35,086 bases of DNA from JAYZDP01 sp036337765 (GCA_036337765.1 JAYZDP010000042.1:1-35086); one strand, 5' to 3'; counted from the first letter of the stretch, positions 8,827 through 16,740 are shown. Program-made: numbers and translations. Notes: a model not told the origin generated them from the letters alone.

Positions 8827-10008
8827 ATGTCCGATCTCGACAGTTTCCGTCAAGAGGTCCGCGAGTGGCTGGAGGACAAGGTCCCCCAAGCCATCCGCGG
8901 CAAAGTCGAGGACCGCGAATGGTGGCCGGGTGGCGGCAGAAAGGCCGTCCACACGCACCCCGAGTCGACGGAGTGGATGGAGATCGCCGCGTCGCGGGGA
9001 TGGACGGCTCCCGGCTGGCCCGCCGAGTACGGCGGTGGGGGCCACACCAAGGAAGAGGCACAGGTCGTTCGCGAGGAGATCTACCGCATGAAGGTGCCTC
9101 CGGCGCTTTCGGGCTTCGGTACCAGCATGATCGGGCCGACTCTCCTGCAGTACGGCACGGAGGCGCAGAAGCAGGACCACATTCCCAAGATCACGAGCGG
9201 TGAGATCCGCTGGTGCCAGGGTTACTCCGAACCCAACTCGGGGTCGGATCTGGCGTCGCTTCAGACCTCGGCAGTGCGCGATGGGGACGTCTACGTCATC
9301 AACGGCCAGAAGATCTGGACCAGCGGTGCCGATCAGGCCGACTGGATCTTCATGTTGGTGCGCACCGATCCCGACGTGAAAAAGCAGGCTGGGATCACCT
9401 TCATCCTCGTCGACATGACGACGCCGGGAGTCGAGGCGAAGCCGATTCGTCTCATCTCCGGCGCCTCGCCGTTCTGCGAGACCTTCTTCGAGAACGTGGT
9501 GGTGCCGGTTGAGAACGTCATCAGCGACGTCAATTCCGGCTGGACGGTCGCCAAGGCGCTTCTGGGCCATGAGCGTTCCTCGATCGGTGGCATGGGCGGC
9601 GGCGACAAGGCGATGCTGCCGAACATGGCGAAACGCTACGTCGGCGAGTCGGACGGGCGAATCTCCGATCCGGTGCTGCGCGATGGCGTGATCCGGCAGG
9701 AGATGGACGCCCTGTCTTACGCCATGACTACCAAGCGTCACAGCGACTCGCTCGATGCCGGCCACCAGCCAGGGCCAGAGAGCTCGATGTTCAAGTACTA
9801 CGGTACGGAACTGAACATGCGGCGCGAGGAGCTGATGCTCTCGATCCGCGGTCCCCAGTCGCGGGGCTGGGAGGGCGAGGGCGTCGAGACTCCGGAGCTT
9901 CTGCAGACCCGCACCTGGCTGCGCTCACGCGCCAACTCGATCGAGGGCGGCACGTCCGAGATCCAGCTCAACATCATCGCCAAGCGCGTGCTGAACCTCC
10001 CGGATTGA
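8827..10008 (+). CDS. Acyl-CoA dehydrogenase
   Basis: 393 residues. ATG at 8827 is chosen because GAGGAGGGA lies just upstream; an earlier in-frame start would overlap the KAS III-like gene. Domain order is the standard acyl-CoA dehydrogenase one: an N-terminal helical domain, a middle beta domain with the FAD/substrate motif GYSEPNSGSDLASLQT and INGQKIWTSGA, and a C-terminal helical domain ending RANSIEGGTSEIQLNII, the usual terminal signature. The enzyme should oxidise an acyl-CoA to the 2-enoyl-CoA, passing electrons to ETF. With its neighbour it could form a heteromeric dehydrogenase, as in bacterial steroid and branched-acid degradation; that is inference. The next gene starts 11 bases downstream. 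Confidence 0.93.
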   Translation: MSDLDSFRQEVREWLEDKVPQAIRGKVEDREWWPGGGRKAVHTHPESTEWMEIAASRGWTAPGWPAEYGGGGHTKEEAQVVREEIYRMKVPPALSGFGTSMIGPTLLQYGTEAQKQDHIPKITSGEIRWCQGYSEPNSGSDLASLQTSAVRDGDVYVINGQKIWTSGADQADWIFMLVRTDPDVKKQAGITFILVDMTTPGVEAKPIRLISGASPFCETFFENVVVPVENVISDVNSGWTVAKALLGHERSSIGGMGGGDKAMLPNMAKRYVGESDGRISDPVLRDGVIRQEMDALSYAMTTKRHSDSLDAGHQPGPESSMFKYYGTELNMRREELMLSIRGPQSRGWEGEGVETPELLQTRTWLRSRANSIEGGTSEIQLNIIAKRVLNLPD

Positions 10009-10019
10009 GGAAGACGACT

Positions 10020-11159
10020 ATGAAACTCGTTCTGGATGGCCCCCAGCAAATGCTGGCGCAGAGCGCGGCCGACTTCATGGCCGCCAACGACGCGATCCTG
10101 CGTCTGCGGGAGCTGCGCGGCAGCAGCGACGAGCTCGGCTATTCGCCCGAGGTGTGGCGTGAGATGGCGGATCTCGGATGGACGGGGATTCCCTTCGCCG
10201 AGGCGGACGATGGGCTCGGACTAGGGCTGGCCGAGGTAGTGCTAATCACCGAGGCCCTCGGCCGCGGGCTGGCTCCCGAACCCTACGTTTCGGCAGTGGT
10301 GCTCGCGGGGAGTCTCCTGGACGGGGCCACCGCCGAGCAAAAGGCGGTCTGGATCGGGTCGACGATCGCGGGTGAGAAACGGCTCACCGTCGCCTATCAG
10401 GAGGCGGGCTCGCGCTACGACCTGTCGAACGTCCAGACCCTGGCTGCTCCGAGCGGAGACGGTTGGATCCTCAGCGGCGAGAAGGTCCATGTCCTCGACG
10501 GCTATGGGGCCGACGGCTGGATCGTCGCTGCTCGTACCTTGGGCGACGCCGCCAGCACCGACGGCATCACTCTCTTTCTGGTACCCGCCGATCGCGCGGG
10601 CGTGAGCGTGGTCCGCCAGCGCCGGGTCGACTCGCGCAACGCGGCGATTCTTCACTTCGATGGGGTCATCACCGGCAACGGCGACGTGATCGGGCAGGTC
10701 GGCGGTGGGCTCGCACCGCTCACCTCAGCCGTCGATCGAGCCACGGTCGCTCTATGCGGCGAGATGCTCGGCGGCATGAGCGAAGCCTTCGACCGCACGA
10801 TCACCTACCTCAACGAGCGCGAGCAGTTCGGTGTGCTGATCGGAACCTTCCAGGCACTCAAACACCGCGCGGCGAAGATGTTCATCGAGCGCGAGCTGGT
10901 GCGCTCGGTCGTCATGTCCGCGGCCCGTGCGGTCGACGAAGGAGCCGAAGACGCCACGATCCAGGTCTCCAACGCCAAGGCCCGCTGCTCTGACGCCTAC
11001 ATCCTGCTCACCAACGAGGCCCTGCAGATGCACGGCGGCATCGGCATGACCGACGAGCACGACATCGGCCTTTTCATGAAACGCGCCCGCGTCTCCGAGA
11101 TGACCTTCGGCGACGCCGCCTTTCATCGCAACCGTTTCGGCGAGCTGCTCGGGTTCTGA
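10020..11159 (+). CDS. Acyl-CoA dehydrogenase, second subunit or paralogue
   Basis: 379 residues from ATG at 10020, with GAGGAAGA about 6 bases upstream; a TTG at 10005 is possible but less likely. The N-terminal helical domain has the WREMADLGWTGIPFAEADDG region. The middle domain is divergent: the usual EPxxGSD loop reads YQEAGSRYDLSN. The C-terminal domain is well conserved (NEREQFGVLIGTFQALKHR, LQMHGGIGMTDEHDIG). The weak middle domain and the tandem position after an orthodox paralogue match the FadE pairs that make alpha2beta2 enzymes, in which only one FAD site per pair is complete. It is the last gene of this plus-strand run and converges on a propeller remnant. Confidence 0.9.
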   Translation: MKLVLDGPQQMLAQSAADFMAANDAILRLRELRGSSDELGYSPEVWREMADLGWTGIPFAEADDGLGLGLAEVVLITEALGRGLAPEPYVSAVVLAGSLLDGATAEQKAVWIGSTIAGEKRLTVAYQEAGSRYDLSNVQTLAAPSGDGWILSGEKVHVLDGYGADGWIVAARTLGDAASTDGITLFLVPADRAGVSVVRQRRVDSRNAAILHFDGVITGNGDVIGQVGGGLAPLTSAVDRATVALCGEMLGGMSEAFDRTITYLNEREQFGVLIGTFQALKHRAAKMFIERELVRSVVMSAARAVDEGAEDATIQVSNAKARCSDAYILLTNEALQMHGGIGMTDEHDIGLFMKRARVSEMTFGDAAFHRNRFGELLGF

Positions 11160-11167
11160 TCGTCTCG

Positions 11168-11467
11168 TCAGCGCCGCAGGAGAACGCGGATCTCGTCGGT
11201 TCCGGGTTCGGCCTTCCGGCCCATGATCAGGAAGCGCTGGCCGTCTGGCGAGGGAGCGTAGTCGTTGCCGCTGAAGATCCAGGTGTTGCCGCCAAAGGCG
11301 CGGTGAAAGAGGGGCCGCGGCGTCCCGGCCCGAAGCCCCGAGCTGGTATCGGAAGATCGACCCGTGGCCAGATCCGGTGCGGCAGCCAGCTGTTGCTCGA
11401 AGATCTCCGCTTCGGCGGAGCGGATCGCAAGGACCGAGGGAAGGAAGCGGGCGTCTATCAGCCGCGA
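11168..11467 (-). pseudogene. C-terminal remnant of a WD40/TolB-like beta-propeller protein
   Basis: On the minus strand, directly after and in the same frame as the TGA of the DUF6644-like gene, an open stretch of about 100 codons ends at a TGA at 11168. Its last part reads FHRAFGGNTWIFSGNDYAPS followed by PDGQRFLIMG and a tail ending RVLLRR. The SPDGQRFL strand is typical of the last blade and tail of WD40-like propellers fused to bacterial kinases or peptidases. There is no start codon or ribosome binding site before this segment and the rest of the propeller is missing. I read it as a deletion remnant. Confidence 0.6.
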
Positions 11468-11953
11468 TCAATTCAGGTGGCCGGTCCAGCGGCCGGCGAG
11501 GATGACTCCCGACCACAGCAGGAGCGAGAGTGCTCCCGCGAGCTTCGCCTTTGCCGGTGTGACCTCAGCGTCGTCGATCGCCGTGATGTCTCGAACCGAG
11601 CGGAAGTGGAAAACCGCCATGTTGAGGCCGGCGAGAACCAGGAAACCGATCTTGAATTGGAATGCCGGGTTGTTGGCGTAGTGCTCGGCGCGCGTCATGA
11701 AGAGGCCGAAGCCGGTCGGCAGCGCTACTGCGAAGGCGCCCCACACCCAGGGGATGAGCTCGCGAAAGATGCGACTCGCCGGGTAGCGCATGGCGGCCAC
11801 GCCGATCAGGCGCAGATCGATCATCAGAATCGAGCCCACCACTAGGGTCAGCGCCACCACGTGGATCGATTCCAGGAGTGGAAACCACCAGGTGATTCCG
11901 ATGTGCTGGGCGAGGGCGGTCTGTTCGAGCCATTGCCAGAGTGGGGTCAGCAT
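11468..11953 (-). CDS. DUF6644-like small integral membrane protein
   Basis: 161 residues with about four transmembrane segments and no known catalytic motif. It is paralogous to the gene directly upstream: both share a His in the first membrane helix (SIHVVALTLVVGS), an MIDLRLIGVA stretch, a Lys in KIGFLVLAG preceded by NPAF, and a C-terminal LLWSGVILAGRW. The conserved His and the company of haem and copper proteins suggest a redox or cofactor-binding membrane role, which is inference. The start ATG has GAGG upstream and is four bases from the stop of its paralogue, so the pair is cotranscribed. The family name is a recollection, not a search result. Confidence 0.75.
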   Translation of the reverse strand: MLTPLWQWLEQTALAQHIGITWWFPLLESIHVVALTLVVGSILMIDLRLIGVAAMRYPASRIFRELIPWVWGAFAVALPTGFGLFMTRAEHYANNPAFQFKIGFLVLAGLNMAVFHFRSVRDITAIDDAEVTPAKAKLAGALSLLLWSGVILAGRWTGHLN

Positions 11954-11957
11954 CGCC

Positions 11958-12476
11958 TCACTCCGGCCAGAAGAGGTAGTCGGAGTAGGCGATCCAGCGC
12001 CCGGCCATGACGACGCCGATCCAGAGGACGACCGAGACTCCCGCGATCACCTTCGCCGAGGCGCGCCGCGCCGATGACGCCTCCCAGTAACCGTCGTCGC
12101 CGCGATTCTGGCGCCAGATGACGAAGGCGAGGATCACGGCCGGCACCAGAAACGCCACCTTCCAGCCGAAGACCGGATTGAGGAAGTAGCGCCCGGGTCG
12201 AGCCAGGACGAAGGGGATGCCGGTCAGGAAGTTCGCCAACAGGGCCCACCAGGTCCAGGGCATCAGACGACGGATCATCTCGCCGACCTGCTGGCTCGGC
12301 ACCGCTATGCCGAGCAGGCGCAGGTCGATCATGACGGCCGAGGCCATCACCACTGCGATGCCGAGGATGTGCAGCGCCTGGGTGATCGGGGGCGCGCCCG
12401 GCACGTTGCGCAGGAAGGCGATGGCGAGCTCACGGGCGGAGCTCTCCGCCAGGGCTTGGGCGATGGCTTCATTCAT
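11958..12476 (-). CDS. DUF6644-like small integral membrane protein (paralogue)
   Basis: 172 residues, about four transmembrane helices. It is the upstream member of a tandem pair, aligning with the next gene over the whole length: QALHILGIAVVMAS, then VMIDLRLLGIA, a WTWWALLANFLTGIP helix, NPVFGWKVAFLV, and a C-terminal VVLWIGVVMAGRW. Its function is unknown. It follows the di-haem cytochrome gene by 75 bases on the same strand, so it may belong to that transcript. Both proteins keep the first-helix His, the IDLRL motif and the final GRW, which are the residues to test first if the pair binds haem or a quinone. Confidence 0.75.
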   Translation of the reverse strand: MNEAIAQALAESSARELAIAFLRNVPGAPPITQALHILGIAVVMASAVMIDLRLLGIAVPSQQVGEMIRRLMPWTWWALLANFLTGIPFVLARPGRYFLNPVFGWKVAFLVPAVILAFVIWRQNRGDDGYWEASSARRASAKVIAGVSVVLWIGVVMAGRWIAYSDYLFWPE

Positions 12477-12551
12477 GACCGCGTCGTGGCGCAGCGTCGG
12501 CCGCGCCGGCGCAGTCTACGCGACTGGCGATTCAGTCCGGCTGCCGAGCCG

Positions 12552-13745
12552 TCACAGGCTGCGGAGGAACGCCAGCAGCTCCTGACGCTCGGTGGGTGTG
12601 AGGAATCGAAACGCCTCGCGGCTTGCCGCCGCCTCACCGCCGTGAAGCTCGATCGCGTGCTTGAAGTTCGAGGCGCGGCCGTCGTGCATCAGCGGACCGC
12701 GGACCCGCAGGCCCCACAACGGTGGTGTGCGGACCTCGTTCGGTGCTGCGGCGGCCTGACCGATGCCGTCGCCGGTGTCGATGTCGTGGAGCAGAAAGTC
12801 GCCGTATGGAGAGAAGCGCTTGAAGCTCAGGGCGGGGGAGGGGTGGCTGCCGCTCTCGAGGGCCGGTGTGTGGCACGACCCACAGCCGATCTCGGCGAAG
12901 ACGTTCTCGCCCCGGCGGGCCTTTGGCGTGATCTGTGCGGCGCGCGGAGGCGGACCTAGAAAAAGCATGAAGGTCTCGAAGAGGTCGATGCCGCGCAGGC
13001 CTGTCGCTGGCTCCGGAGAGTCTTCCGGGTCTGCGAGCAGGTCCGCCAGGGCCACCTCCTCACAGTCGACGCCGTATGGACAGGCCTCTTCGGGGAAGAG
13101 ATCGTTGGTGATCCCCATTTCGTCGCGATAGGCCTCGGCGCCGAAGGCCATGAGCGTTGCCTGCTGGGCCTTCCACCCGAACTTGCCGACTCGCGATCGG
13201 CGGGTCGCCGGGTCGAAAACACGTCTCGCGCGCCCGCTGATGCCGTCACCATCGCGATCGCTCGGGTCGGCCATGGCGAGGAAGGTGGAGTCGGGCACCG
13301 CTTCGACCAGGCCGAGCCCGAAGAGGGCCAACGACTTGCGGCCTGCTGTGGAGTTCGCCTTCGCGGGGATCCGTGCCTGGACCGTATGGGGTGGCAACGA
13401 GAACAGTTGGAAGAGCGATCCGCCCTCGAGCTCTACGAACGAGCCGTCGGCGCGCAGGATTCCGGCGCGCTGCTCGATGATGGTGCCCGAGCCGCCGACC
13501 CGCGGGATCGCGTGGCACTCGCTGCAGCCACGGCCATTGAAAACCGGGCCCAGGCCTTCGGCGGCGTCTTCGACCTCCATGAAGTCTTCCTGACCGAGGA
13601 CGAAGAGCTGAAACTCGTCGACGGAGACGCCGTCGATGACCTCGCCAAAGCGGGTGCCGACCACCGACTCTACGGTCTGGCCGAGCGAGGCGCTCGCTAG
13701 GAGGACTGTCAGCAACAGTGACGAAAGCAGCTGTGTGGTTCTCAC
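12552..13745 (-). CDS. Di-haem oxidoreductase / peroxidase-like cytochrome c (DUF1111 type)
   Basis: 397 residues with a Sec signal peptide (hydrophobic LLSSLLLTVLLASAS, cleavage near LGQ). Two c-type haem sites are present: CSECH at 74-78 and CGSCH at 288-292. The surrounding text (LGPVFNGRGCSECHAIPRVG early; TPPLWGLRVRGPLMHDGR late) matches the di-haem oxidoreductase family related to MauG and bacterial cytochrome c peroxidases. It should be periplasmic. The GTG start has GAGG upstream, and the gene follows the cupredoxin by ten bases. In other bacteria this family often sits beside imelysin-like iron proteins, but none is found here; the partners are instead a porin and a CuA protein. The physiological substrate is unknown. 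Confidence 0.9.
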   Translation of the reverse strand: MRTTQLLSSLLLTVLLASASLGQTVESVVGTRFGEVIDGVSVDEFQLFVLGQEDFMEVEDAAEGLGPVFNGRGCSECHAIPRVGGSGTIIEQRAGILRADGSFVELEGGSLFQLFSLPPHTVQARIPAKANSTAGRKSLALFGLGLVEAVPDSTFLAMADPSDRDGDGISGRARRVFDPATRRSRVGKFGWKAQQATLMAFGAEAYRDEMGITNDLFPEEACPYGVDCEEVALADLLADPEDSPEPATGLRGIDLFETFMLFLGPPPRAAQITPKARRGENVFAEIGCGSCHTPALESGSHPSPALSFKRFSPYGDFLLHDIDTGDGIGQAAAAPNEVRTPPLWGLRVRGPLMHDGRASNFKHAIELHGGEAAASREAFRFLTPTERQELLAFLRSL

Positions 13746-13755
13746 GGCGGGACCT

Positions 13756-14136
13756 CTATTTAACGACGATCACGCCGGCCATCTCTGCGTGACCGGCGCC
13801 GCACGGGCGGGCACAGCGAAAGCGAATTTTGCCGGTCTTCTCAGCATGGACCACCACGGTGACGCTGCCGCCTCCGCGCGGAGGGATCGTGACCTTGGTG
13901 TCGGTCCCCGGGATCTCGAAGCCGTGCTCGACATCGCGGCTCGTGAGCTCTAGCTCGACCCGGCTGCCGGCAGGCACGCGAATCCGCGCCGGTCGAAAGC
14001 GGAACCGTTCGGCTTCGACCTGAACGAGCACCGTGTCGGTGGATGCGGTCGCGGGCTCGTCGGTCGTCGCCCAGACCGGTCCGGTGAGCGCGGCCAGTGC
14101 GAAGAAGGCGGCCAAGATCCTCCAGCTGCCACCCAT
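13756..14136 (-). CDS. Small periplasmic CuA-type cupredoxin (COX2-like domain)
   Basis: 126 residues. After an N-terminal hydrophobic segment (ILAAFFALAALTGPVWA, signal peptide or anchor) comes a single cupredoxin domain. The ligand set of a binuclear CuA centre is visible: His71 in DVEHGFEIP, then Cys108, Cys112, His116 and Met119 in CARPCGAGHAEM, the same spacing as cytochrome oxidase subunit II. The acidic residue normally between the cysteines is Arg here, but it contributes only a backbone carbonyl in known CuA sites. No oxidase subunit I gene is nearby, so this is a stand-alone CuA electron carrier or copper-handling protein. Its ATG overlaps the porin stop (TGATG), implying coupled translation. 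Confidence 0.85.
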   Translation of the reverse strand: MGGSWRILAAFFALAALTGPVWATTDEPATASTDTVLVQVEAERFRFRPARIRVPAGSRVELELTSRDVEHGFEIPGTDTKVTIPPRGGGSVTVVVHAEKTGKIRFRCARPCGAGHAEMAGVIVVK

Positions 14137-15503
14137 CAGAACCACCACCCGATGCCGACGTTCCAGGTGTCGAGCGCCTCGACGACGTTCGAGTCGTTGC
14201 CCATGAAGTTGTAGTCGGCCTTGATCGCGACGTCGGGCAGCGGGAAGAAGGTCAGCCCGAGGACGTGGGCGTCGCGCTTGAACTCCGTGATCGGTAAGAA
14301 CCCCGCCGGCATCTTGTGCTGGGTGTCGAAGTCCTCGTAGCGGTAGAAGAGAGCCAGCTCGTTGCGGATCCGGCGCGGGAAGAGGTGGTAGGCGGCCTCG
14401 AGGTAGTGGCCGTTCATCTCCTCGGCCAGGTTCGGTTGAATGCCGGTCTGCCCCTGGAGTGCGCGGTTGATGATGCCGGCGTCGTCGAACTCTGTAGTGG
14501 CGTACTGACCTTTGAGCTGGAAGCGCCGCCATGCGTACTGAGCGTCGACCTCGAGGATTTTGGTGTTGCCGTCGATCTGAAGCGGCTCGAAGCCGAATCC
14601 GGTCTTGCCCGTCCAGTACGTCCCGCCGAGGCTGAGCCCCGGCACGCCGGAGTATTCGAGGCGTGCGACGACGGCGGGATCGGAAAAGTCGTCCTCGAAG
14701 CCCTTTTGCCGTCCGTCACGCAAGCCCTCGCCGGCCGAGAACATCGAGGCATCTAGGCTCGACATGAGAAATGTCTTGAACGAGAACCCCGATCCGAAGC
14801 GGCCCGTCAGTCCGAAGCCGTTCGAGAACCAGGTCGAGGGGACGATGAAGGTATCGACGAAGGGACGCTCCACGCCGTGGAAGCTCGCCGGCTCATGACG
14901 CTCGTTGATGATTCCGATCGGCACCAGCATCATGCCAGCGCGGGCGCTCAGGCTGGGCGACAGCTGAAAGTCGAGGTAGGCCTGCTCGAGCTCGAGCTCG
15001 CCGGCCTGCTCGCCGCCACCTTCGACCAGTGCGTGCTCGAGCTCGAGCTCGCCGACGAAACGCACCTTGTCGGAGAAGTCGTGACCGAACAGCAGCACGA
15101 AGCGGTGAAAGTCCGCCGAAGTTCCCGAGACCTCGTGGTCGTTGAAGTGCAGCTCCATGTATCCGCCGTAGGGCAGACGCTTGGCCTCGACGGGAGCCTC
15201 TGCGCCAGGGCTTGGCGCCGACAGATCGTCGGCAAGCCGCTGACCCTCTTCGACGAGCGCCGCCGCCTGCTCACGCGCGCTTTCGGCGTCCGGCTCCTCG
15301 TCCGTTCGGTCGAGGTGATCGAGGAGGCGAGTGAGGCCCTCCTCCAACCGTTCGAGGCGCTGCTCGATGCTGCGCTTCCAGTCTTCGTCAGTGGACTGCT
15401 GGGCCAATGCGCCCGAGGGGGCAAGGAGTACGAACGCGACGCAGGCTGCGAGCCAGGCTCGCAGTCGCTTCCAGGGGCTTCGGCTTGAGGGTGTCGTGAG
15501 CAT
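14136..15503 (-). CDS. Outer-membrane porin-like beta-barrel with N-terminal coiled coil
   Basis: 455 residues from ATG at 15503, which has GGAGAT upstream; an in-frame start ten codons earlier is possible. A Sec signal (AWLAACVAFVLLAPSGALAQ) is followed by a coiled-coil stretch (IEQRLERLEEGLTRLLDHLD) and then a long beta-rich region of alternating aromatic and polar residues ending WNVGIGWWF, with the terminal Phe expected for BAM insertion. This is the layout of OprP/OprO-like or DcaP-like porins. The mature barrel begins near YGGYMELHFND. It is the first gene of the module with the CuA protein and di-haem cytochrome. The ligand is unknown; metal or a small anion is a guess from the neighbours. 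Confidence 0.87.
   Translation of the reverse strand: MLTTPSSRSPWKRLRAWLAACVAFVLLAPSGALAQQSTDEDWKRSIEQRLERLEEGLTRLLDHLDRTDEEPDAESAREQAAALVEEGQRLADDLSAPSPGAEAPVEAKRLPYGGYMELHFNDHEVSGTSADFHRFVLLFGHDFSDKVRFVGELELEHALVEGGGEQAGELELEQAYLDFQLSPSLSARAGMMLVPIGIINERHEPASFHGVERPFVDTFIVPSTWFSNGFGLTGRFGSGFSFKTFLMSSLDASMFSAGEGLRDGRQKGFEDDFSDPAVVARLEYSGVPGLSLGGTYWTGKTGFGFEPLQIDGNTKILEVDAQYAWRRFQLKGQYATTEFDDAGIINRALQGQTGIQPNLAEEMNGHYLEAAYHLFPRRIRNELALFYRYEDFDTQHKMPAGFLPITEFKRDAHVLGLTFFPLPDVAIKADYNFMGNDSNVVEALDTWNVGIGWWF
14983..15054. repeat. In-frame 51-bp-spaced direct repeat inside the porin gene
   Basis: The 21-base sequence beginning TGCTCGAGCTCGAGCTCGCC occurs at 14983-15003 and again at 15034-15054, exactly 51 bases apart. 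On the coding strand it gives GELELE twice, 17 residues apart (GELELEHALVEGGGEQAGEL at the first copy). The spacing is a whole number of codons, so copy-number change would keep the frame. Confidence 0.8.
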
Positions 15504-15611
15504 CAGATCTCCGCAAACAGGGCGCGGAGCCATCGCCGCACATGTTTGAGTCTAACGGAAAACTATATTTTCGATAGGTAAAAATCTATGAACTGCAAGT
15601 AGAGTCCCCAT
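15504..15611. promoter_or_regulatory. AT-rich divergent intergenic region with alternating CTAT/ATAG half-sites
   Basis: This short gap separates the divergent porin operon and lipoprotein gene and is much richer in A and T than its surroundings between 15550 and 15595. It contains CTAT (15563-15566), ATAG (15574-15577) and CTAT (15586-15589), giving two imperfect inverted repeats with 7- and 8-base spacers; ATAGGTAAAAATCTAT is a partly symmetric 16-mer. Such spacing fits a dimeric regulator site that could control both directions. I cannot assign a regulator family. No convincing -35/-10 pair was identified. Confidence 0.4.
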
Positions 15612-16739
15612 ATGACACGTCGGTTTGGTTTCACCGGTACGTGGCGCTCGCTTTGCGTCATTGCCGCTGTGGCTCTGGGCGGGTGCGGGCTCGAAACTCG
15701 CTACGGTGTCGAGGTCTGGCGTTTGCCGGAGTCCGGTCGGCTGCCCAACGCGGCGGTCGACCGCGAGGGGACGGTGCACCTCGTCTACTTTCAGGGCGAG
15801 GAGTTGGGCGGCGACCTCCTCTACGTATGTCGGGAAGCCGATGCGAAAGCCTGGTCGGAGCCTCTTGTTGTCAACAGCGAGCCGGGCACGGTCGCCGGAG
15901 TCGGACCCATCGACGGCGGTCGTATCGCGATCGGCAGAGACGGGCGGCTGCACCTAGCGTGGCTGCGGATCCCGGCGGGGCAGATTTTCTACTCCCGATC
16001 CGACCCGGAGAGAGGGGGCTTCGAGACCCAATTCGGCCTCGCTCGTGGCGACGGCATGGAGGCGGCGCCGGCGATCGCAGCGGACTCGGAGGGGAGCGTC
16101 TATCTCTTCTGGCACTCGGGAGCGGGCGACGAGGCGAAGCGGCGGGTCGAGATGGCGGTCTCGCGCGACGACGGCTTCGCGTGGGAAGTGCCTCGCGCCG
16201 TCAACGACGAGGATGCCGGGGCCTGCAACTGCTGCGGCACGGACGCGATCCTCGTCGACGGGACGCTGCGCGTGTCTTATCGGGGCGCCGGAGAGGCGCG
16301 GCTACGCGGGCAGCGCCTGCTGACATCGGTCGATGCGGGTGCGACCTTCGGCGACCAAGCGATCGATGCGTGGGAGCTCGAGGGCTGCCCGGTGACAACG
16401 TCGGATCTGTCACCGGTAGCCGGAGGCGCGATGCTGACCTGGGAGACCCGGGGCGAAGTCGGATTCTCGGCCATCGGTGGCGACATCGAGCGGCGGGCGC
16501 CATCCGGAAGGGCGGCCGAAAGACGCAAGCACTCATCGGTTGCCCGCAACGATCGGGGCGACACGCTGCTCACGTGGAGCGACGGCGGAGGGTTCCGCAG
16601 CGGCGGAACGTTGCACTGGGAGCTCTTTTCCGGCGAAGGCGAGGTGGTCGGGTCGATGGAGTACCGCGAGCGGGTGCCCGAGGGCAGCGTCGCCATCGCA
16701 GTCGCGCTGCCCGGCGACCACTTCGCAGTCATCTACTGA
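15612..16739 (+). CDS. Lipoprotein with sialidase-like (BNR) beta-propeller
   Basis: 375 residues. The N-terminus is a lipoprotein signal: basic MTRRFGF, hydrophobic CVIAAVALGG and the lipobox LGGC with Cys25. The rest has repeated propeller strands such as AAVDREGTVHLVYFQG, IAIGRDGRLHLAWLR, IAADSEGSVYLFWHSG and the Asp-box-like SRDDGFAWEVP. A CNCC cluster (DAGACNCCGTD) may bind metal or form disulfides. Sialidase catalytic arginines cannot be located with confidence, so it may be a binding protein rather than a glycosidase. It is transcribed divergently from the porin operon over a shared regulatory gap, which suggests, but does not prove, co-regulation. It ends two bases before the putative convergent hairpin. 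Confidence 0.78.
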   Translation: MTRRFGFTGTWRSLCVIAAVALGGCGLETRYGVEVWRLPESGRLPNAAVDREGTVHLVYFQGEELGGDLLYVCREADAKAWSEPLVVNSEPGTVAGVGPIDGGRIAIGRDGRLHLAWLRIPAGQIFYSRSDPERGGFETQFGLARGDGMEAAPAIAADSEGSVYLFWHSGAGDEAKRRVEMAVSRDDGFAWEVPRAVNDEDAGACNCCGTDAILVDGTLRVSYRGAGEARLRGQRLLTSVDAGATFGDQAIDAWELEGCPVTTSDLSPVAGGAMLTWETRGEVGFSAIGGDIERRAPSGRAAERRKHSSVARNDRGDTLLTWSDGGGFRSGGTLHWELFSGEGEVVGSMEYRERVPEGSVAIAVALPGDHFAVIY

Positions 16740-16740
16740 G

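Noticed and set aside
14136..14532. Longer reading of the CuA gene starting upstream of 14136
   Set aside because: The extra residues are an antisense-like, Arg-rich reading of the porin gene; ATG at 14136 gives a proper hydrophobic leader and an overlap with the porin stop.
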